From positions 1 through 7,359 of the forward strand of contig JAUWMN010000071.1 in the NCBI GenBank assembly GCA_030613165.1: 7,359 nt of DNA. The letters run 5' to 3'. Below the pieces are notes generated by a model. It was not told where the DNA came from. It ran no database searches and saw only the letters and a list, made by a program, of their open reading frames with translations. How positions within the stretch are numbered: position 1 is the stretch's first letter; each line of letters starts with the position of its first letter. The position numbers and the translations under genes were made by a program. The DNA comes from Desulfobacterales bacterium (GTDB lineage Bacteria > Desulfobacterota > Desulfobacteria > Desulfobacterales > C00003106). Shown here one piece after another: positions 5,068-7,359 of the stretch.

Positions 5068-6257
5068 AGATCCTAATCGCCGATAACAACCCTGACTCTC
5101 GCCGCAACTTCGAAGACGTCCTGGCCAAATGGGGATACGAAGTGATAGTCGCCGGTGACGGAGCCGAGGCATGGAATGTGCTGCAAGCTAAAGACGCTCC
5201 GCCTGTGGCTATTCTCAATTGTATGTTGCCGGTCATGAGCGAAATCGACATTTGCGTCAAGCTCAGAGGGACGAATTCGGATACCTATACCTATGTTATT
5301 CTATTGGCAGAGCAAGCAGACAAAATGGATGTCATCACATATTTAGATTCAGGTGCTGATAATTGCTTGATTAAGCCCATTGAATGGGCAAAGTTGAGAG
5401 CGTTGTTAAAGGTTGCCGAGCGGATCACAGAACACCAATTTAAGTTGCAACAGCGCATCTCCAGTCTTGAGTCATCACTTGCGCGCGACAATGTGATCGG
5501 AGATCAGGAGGTATCTGCCAGTGCATCTAAGCCGTCTTCCGGTTCAAGTTCTTTACTATCTGAACTTCGACCGATACTTGAAATCGATCAACTCCTTCCA
5601 AGAGTCTTTGCGGAAATGGGAGTGGGGGCAGCCAGCGCCATAGACCCGGCGACTTTTGAAAGCACGGATGACGCAGAACTTATAGGCTGGTCCGCCTTGA
5701 TTTTTAAACAGCCGGAAGTGTGGCTTGACATCAAGATGGAATTCGACAGGGCCTCTGCCAATGCCCTGTTCCAAACGCTGTCGGGGAGTCCTGCGAGTTC
5801 GGATGAGGAACTTTTGGACATGTTGTCCGAGACGCTCAACATCTTTCAAGGATATTTTAAGGCGACGTTTGATGAGGAAGATGTCGATATCCTCTCGCCC
5901 GTTGTCCCTAAGGCGATGCTTAAGAAAAACCTGCCCGATCAGCTTCCTCAAAGCGCCGCATGCAGGGAGTATGCTTACTCTCTGCCGGACATTAAGATTC
6001 GGCTTACCCTCATTGAGCACTCCTCGCCTATCGTACTGAAGAACGCGTTTGAACTCAAATTATTGGATGTGCTGGCAGAACCCCTACATTCACCAAAGAA
6101 GAAAGAGGATGTCATTTTGTACTCAGGCGTTATCCTCACTACTCGTTATATTCAAAAACTCCAAAAAATGGCTGCCTCTATAAGAGAAGATTTATTCCTT
6201 TCGGTTGTTGAGGCCTCTCCCTTAACCAAGGCTTTATTTTTGCCGTCGCAGAATTAA
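5064..6257 (+). CDS. Degenerate receiver domain fused to a CheX-like phosphatase domain
   Basis: The protein has 397 residues and is soluble. Residues 1-120 are a CheY-like receiver: MKILIADNNPDSRR, VAILNCMLPVM at 48-58, a GADN turn at 97-100 and the conserved Lys104-Pro105. Key residues are altered: the acidic pair is Asp7-Asn8, the phosphoacceptor position is Asn52 (codon AAT at 5217-5219), and the conserved Thr/Ser position is Ala82. A coiled-coil-like helix and a Ser-rich linker (about 120-165) lead to a C-terminal region resembling CheX/CheC phosphatases. There DMLSETLNIFQGYFKA contains ExxN (Glu256, Asn259), the pair that dephosphorylates CheY-P in that family. The protein may therefore act on another phosphorylated receiver while its own receiver serves as a binding or regulatory part. 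The receiver call is firm; the CheX call rests on a short motif and fold pattern. The next gene starts 76 nt downstream. Confidence 0.88.
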   Translation: MKILIADNNPDSRRNFEDVLAKWGYEVIVAGDGAEAWNVLQAKDAPPVAILNCMLPVMSEIDICVKLRGTNSDTYTYVILLAEQADKMDVITYLDSGADNCLIKPIEWAKLRALLKVAERITEHQFKLQQRISSLESSLARDNVIGDQEVSASASKPSSGSSSLLSELRPILEIDQLLPRVFAEMGVGAASAIDPATFESTDDAELIGWSALIFKQPEVWLDIKMEFDRASANALFQTLSGSPASSDEELLDMLSETLNIFQGYFKATFDEEDVDILSPVVPKAMLKKNLPDQLPQSAACREYAYSLPDIKIRLTLIEHSSPIVLKNAFELKLLDVLAEPLHSPKKKEDVILYSGVILTTRYIQKLQKMAASIREDLFLSVVEASPLTKALFLPSQN

Positions 6258-6258
6258 T

Positions 6259-6274
6259 GACTTCGTAAAAAGTC
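6259..6274 (+). terminator. Weak hairpin just after the receiver-CheX gene
   Basis: GACTT (6259-6263) and AAGTC (6270-6274) form a 5-bp stem with loop CGTAAA directly after the stop codon. There is no T-tract, so intrinsic termination is doubtful. The TTCGTAAAAA core recurs near 7212, which suggests a dispersed repeat rather than a terminator. Confidence 0.2.
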
Positions 6275-6333
6275 TTCGATTCGCTTGATCATACTATCTA
6301 TCGTTTATCGTCTGTCATTGAGTCTATTCCAAA

Positions 6334-7188
6334 ATGAGTATAGCGTTTGTCAAAGGAATTTATCAGATAGGGCAGGGGAATACTCTGGAATGGACCCGTG
6401 TACGAAATCCCTCTCCACGGGGTCTCATCTTTCTGCCGCCGTTAATTGGCGGAAATTTGTCCCAGCAGATCGGCATGTTTCGCTGGTTAACTCGAAATAG
6501 ATACGATCTTATCTCCTTTAACTATTCCGGGCATGGAAATTCCTCGGGCAAATTTTCTCTCAGGGCAACCCTCCGTGATACGTTGCTTATGCTCCAATAT
6601 GCATACTCACTGAGCAAAAAGGAGCAGCTCCCACTTTTCGGAATCGCCTCCTGTTATTCGGCCATCCCACTTCTTTACGCGGCTTCTCGTCTCAAGGAAC
6701 CTCTTGGTGGCGTAGTGCTTATCAACGCTGTTTTAAAGTTGAGCCCGGGCGCTGTGCTCAGGTCTTTTGGGGCCCATTATAGGAAGATAATTCCGGCCCG
6801 AATAGGTGGTATCAAAAAGACTTTGATGGCAATCGCGCATTACGCGGATTTCTTGTTTCCCGGAATCAAAAAAGGGAAAGAGTGCTTTGGTCTATTAGAA
6901 CGGAAAAGGGTCAGGTTATTCAATACACTTGCTGATTTCTTCACTTTGGATCCATTGAAAAAGGTCTGTTTGCAAAACACACCGGCCCTGTGCCTTTATG
7001 CCAGTCAGGACAGGATTCTGGATATTTATGATGGCGGTGTTAGAACCAATTATAAAAATAATGTTCGACGAATATGCCCACTAAGCCGTTTCAGCCCCCT
7101 GGACGGCAACCATTTCCTTTCCCGGCAGGCCACGAGGGACAGGGCCACCAAGTACATTGACTCTTTTCTGAATGAGACCTTTGCATAA
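6334..7188 (+). CDS. Alpha/beta hydrolase with an atypical nucleophile elbow
   Basis: The protein has 284 residues, is cytoplasmic, and has no signal peptide. The fold is shown by LIFLPPLIGG (31-40, oxyanion region), YDLISFNYSGHGNSSGKFSL (57-76), the strand-elbow-helix LFGIASCYSAIPLL (101-114), LYASQDRILD with Asp226 as a likely acid, and DGNHFLS with His260 as the base. The canonical GxSxG is absent. The best alignment puts Cys107 (A-S-C-Y-S) at the nucleophile position, as in dienelactone-hydrolase-like enzymes; Ser106 is the alternative. The substrate is unknown. The ATG at 6334 has no strong ribosome site and no good promoter was seen in the 76-nt gap, so co-transcription with the receiver-CheX gene is likely. 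The last codons (E-T-F-A-stop) are read from a sequence matching the MITE terminal repeat, so the native C-terminus may have been replaced. Confidence 0.87.
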   Translation: MSIAFVKGIYQIGQGNTLEWTRVRNPSPRGLIFLPPLIGGNLSQQIGMFRWLTRNRYDLISFNYSGHGNSSGKFSLRATLRDTLLMLQYAYSLSKKEQLPLFGIASCYSAIPLLYAASRLKEPLGGVVLINAVLKLSPGAVLRSFGAHYRKIIPARIGGIKKTLMAIAHYADFLFPGIKKGKECFGLLERKRVRLFNTLADFFTLDPLKKVCLQNTPALCLYASQDRILDIYDGGVRTNYKNNVRRICPLSRFSPLDGNHFLSRQATRDRATKYIDSFLNETFA

Positions 7189-7206
7189 CGTGACATGTTT
7201 TATGTC
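7174..7206 (+). repeat. Third copy of the MITE-like terminal repeat, at the hydrolase stop codon
   Basis: GAGACCTTTGCATAA at 7174-7188 is identical over 15 bases to the right end of the element at 3527-3690 (minus strand). GACAT and a T-rich stretch also follow at the same spacing. A small hairpin, GACAT (7192-7196) against ATGTC (7202-7206), is included. The TAA is the hydrolase stop. No partner end (GGTCTC) is visible before the window ends, so this is a solo end, a decayed copy, or the left end of a longer element. Confidence 0.55.
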
Positions 7207-7212
7207 GCCCGT

Positions 7213-7238
7213 TCGTAAAAAAAAGCTTACGATTTTTT
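7213..7238 (+). terminator. Possible intrinsic terminator between convergent genes
   Basis: TCGTAA (7213-7218) pairs with TTACGA (7227-7232) across an 8-nt loop and is followed by six T (7233-7238), 24 nt after the hydrolase stop. The stem is AT-rich with only two G-C pairs, so it is weak. The T-tract also encodes the last lysines of the convergent minus-strand frame, which could explain it without termination. Confidence 0.35.
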
Positions 7239-7359
7239 GAAGGCCTGCGCAAACGGAGTGTGGACAGGGACTGGATCCCGCTTTTCTGATTTTGAACGCC
7301 TGTCTTTTTCCCGAGTTTTTTTTGGTCCTTTCTCAGGAGAGCCTTTGACCCGATCTCCC
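7227..7359 (-). CDS. C-terminal tail of an unidentified protein (enters from the right edge)
   Basis: A minus-strand frame is open from the window edge to TAA at 7227-7229, giving 43 residues. It is highly charged and basic (VKGSPEKGPKKTREKDRRSK) and then closes with a more ordered PVHTPFAQAFKKS. A lysine/arginine-rich linker followed by a short conserved tail is common at the ends of nucleic-acid-binding proteins, but no family was recognised. It would converge on the hydrolase gene with 38 bp between stop codons. The evidence is only an uninterrupted frame and protein-like composition; a chance frame of this length is possible. Confidence 0.45.
   Translation of the reverse strand, partial: GDRVKGSPEKGPKKTREKDRRSKSEKRDPVPVHTPFAQAFKKS

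Noticed and set aside
5556..6020. Minus-strand open frame of 154 codons
   Set aside because: Antisense to the receiver-CheX gene, Arg-rich in the way of shadow frames, with no supporting signals.

Overview
The window reads as bacterial chromosome, most likely from a Desulfobacterota (sulfate-reducer type, Desulfobacterales-like) genome. That is inference from gene content: HDOD proteins beside an MBL-fold hydrolase, a receiver-CheX fusion, a rhomboid with an N-terminal cytosolic domain, and short palindromic repeats in gene tails. No rRNA, tRNA or CRISPR array is visible.

Positions 1-3393 (minus strand) hold one compact signalling operon behind a strong sigma70-type promoter (TTGACA, 17 bp, TATACA). 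In transcription order it encodes an HDOD protein, an MBL-fold hydrolase related to cyclic-nucleotide phosphodiesterase-like enzymes, a 104-residue protein resembling the N-terminal module of HD-GYP proteins, a second HDOD protein, and a degenerate receiver cut by the window edge. Three of the four junctions are ATGA stop/start overlaps, so the products are probably made in a coupled way. The leader is about 135 nt, can fold in more than one way, and carries a possible 18-codon ORF that ends in a fourth ATGA overlap.

Positions 3394-3695 have no convincing gene. They contain a 164-bp palindromic MITE-like element with 5-bp target duplications (ACGAA), inserted immediately next to the stop codon of a cold-shock protein gene. 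Upstream of that gene are its long leader and promoter, then a rhomboid protease gene, all on the minus strand.

Positions 4936-5063 are a divergent promoter region. To the right, on the plus strand, lies a 397-residue protein that joins a receiver domain lacking its phosphoacceptor Asp (Asn52 instead) to a CheX-like phosphatase domain. It is followed by an alpha/beta hydrolase with a non-canonical nucleophile elbow. The last codons and stop of the hydrolase lie in a sequence that matches the terminal repeat of the MITE. A convergent partial gene enters from the right edge on the minus strand.

The common theme is signalling without classical phosphotransfer: two pseudo-receivers, two HDOD scaffolds, a possible nucleotide-hydrolase-like MBL protein and a CheX domain. 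The strongest points for follow-up are the MITE insertion, the Asn52 receiver-CheX fusion, and the coupled HDOD/MBL/HDOD/pseudo-receiver operon.
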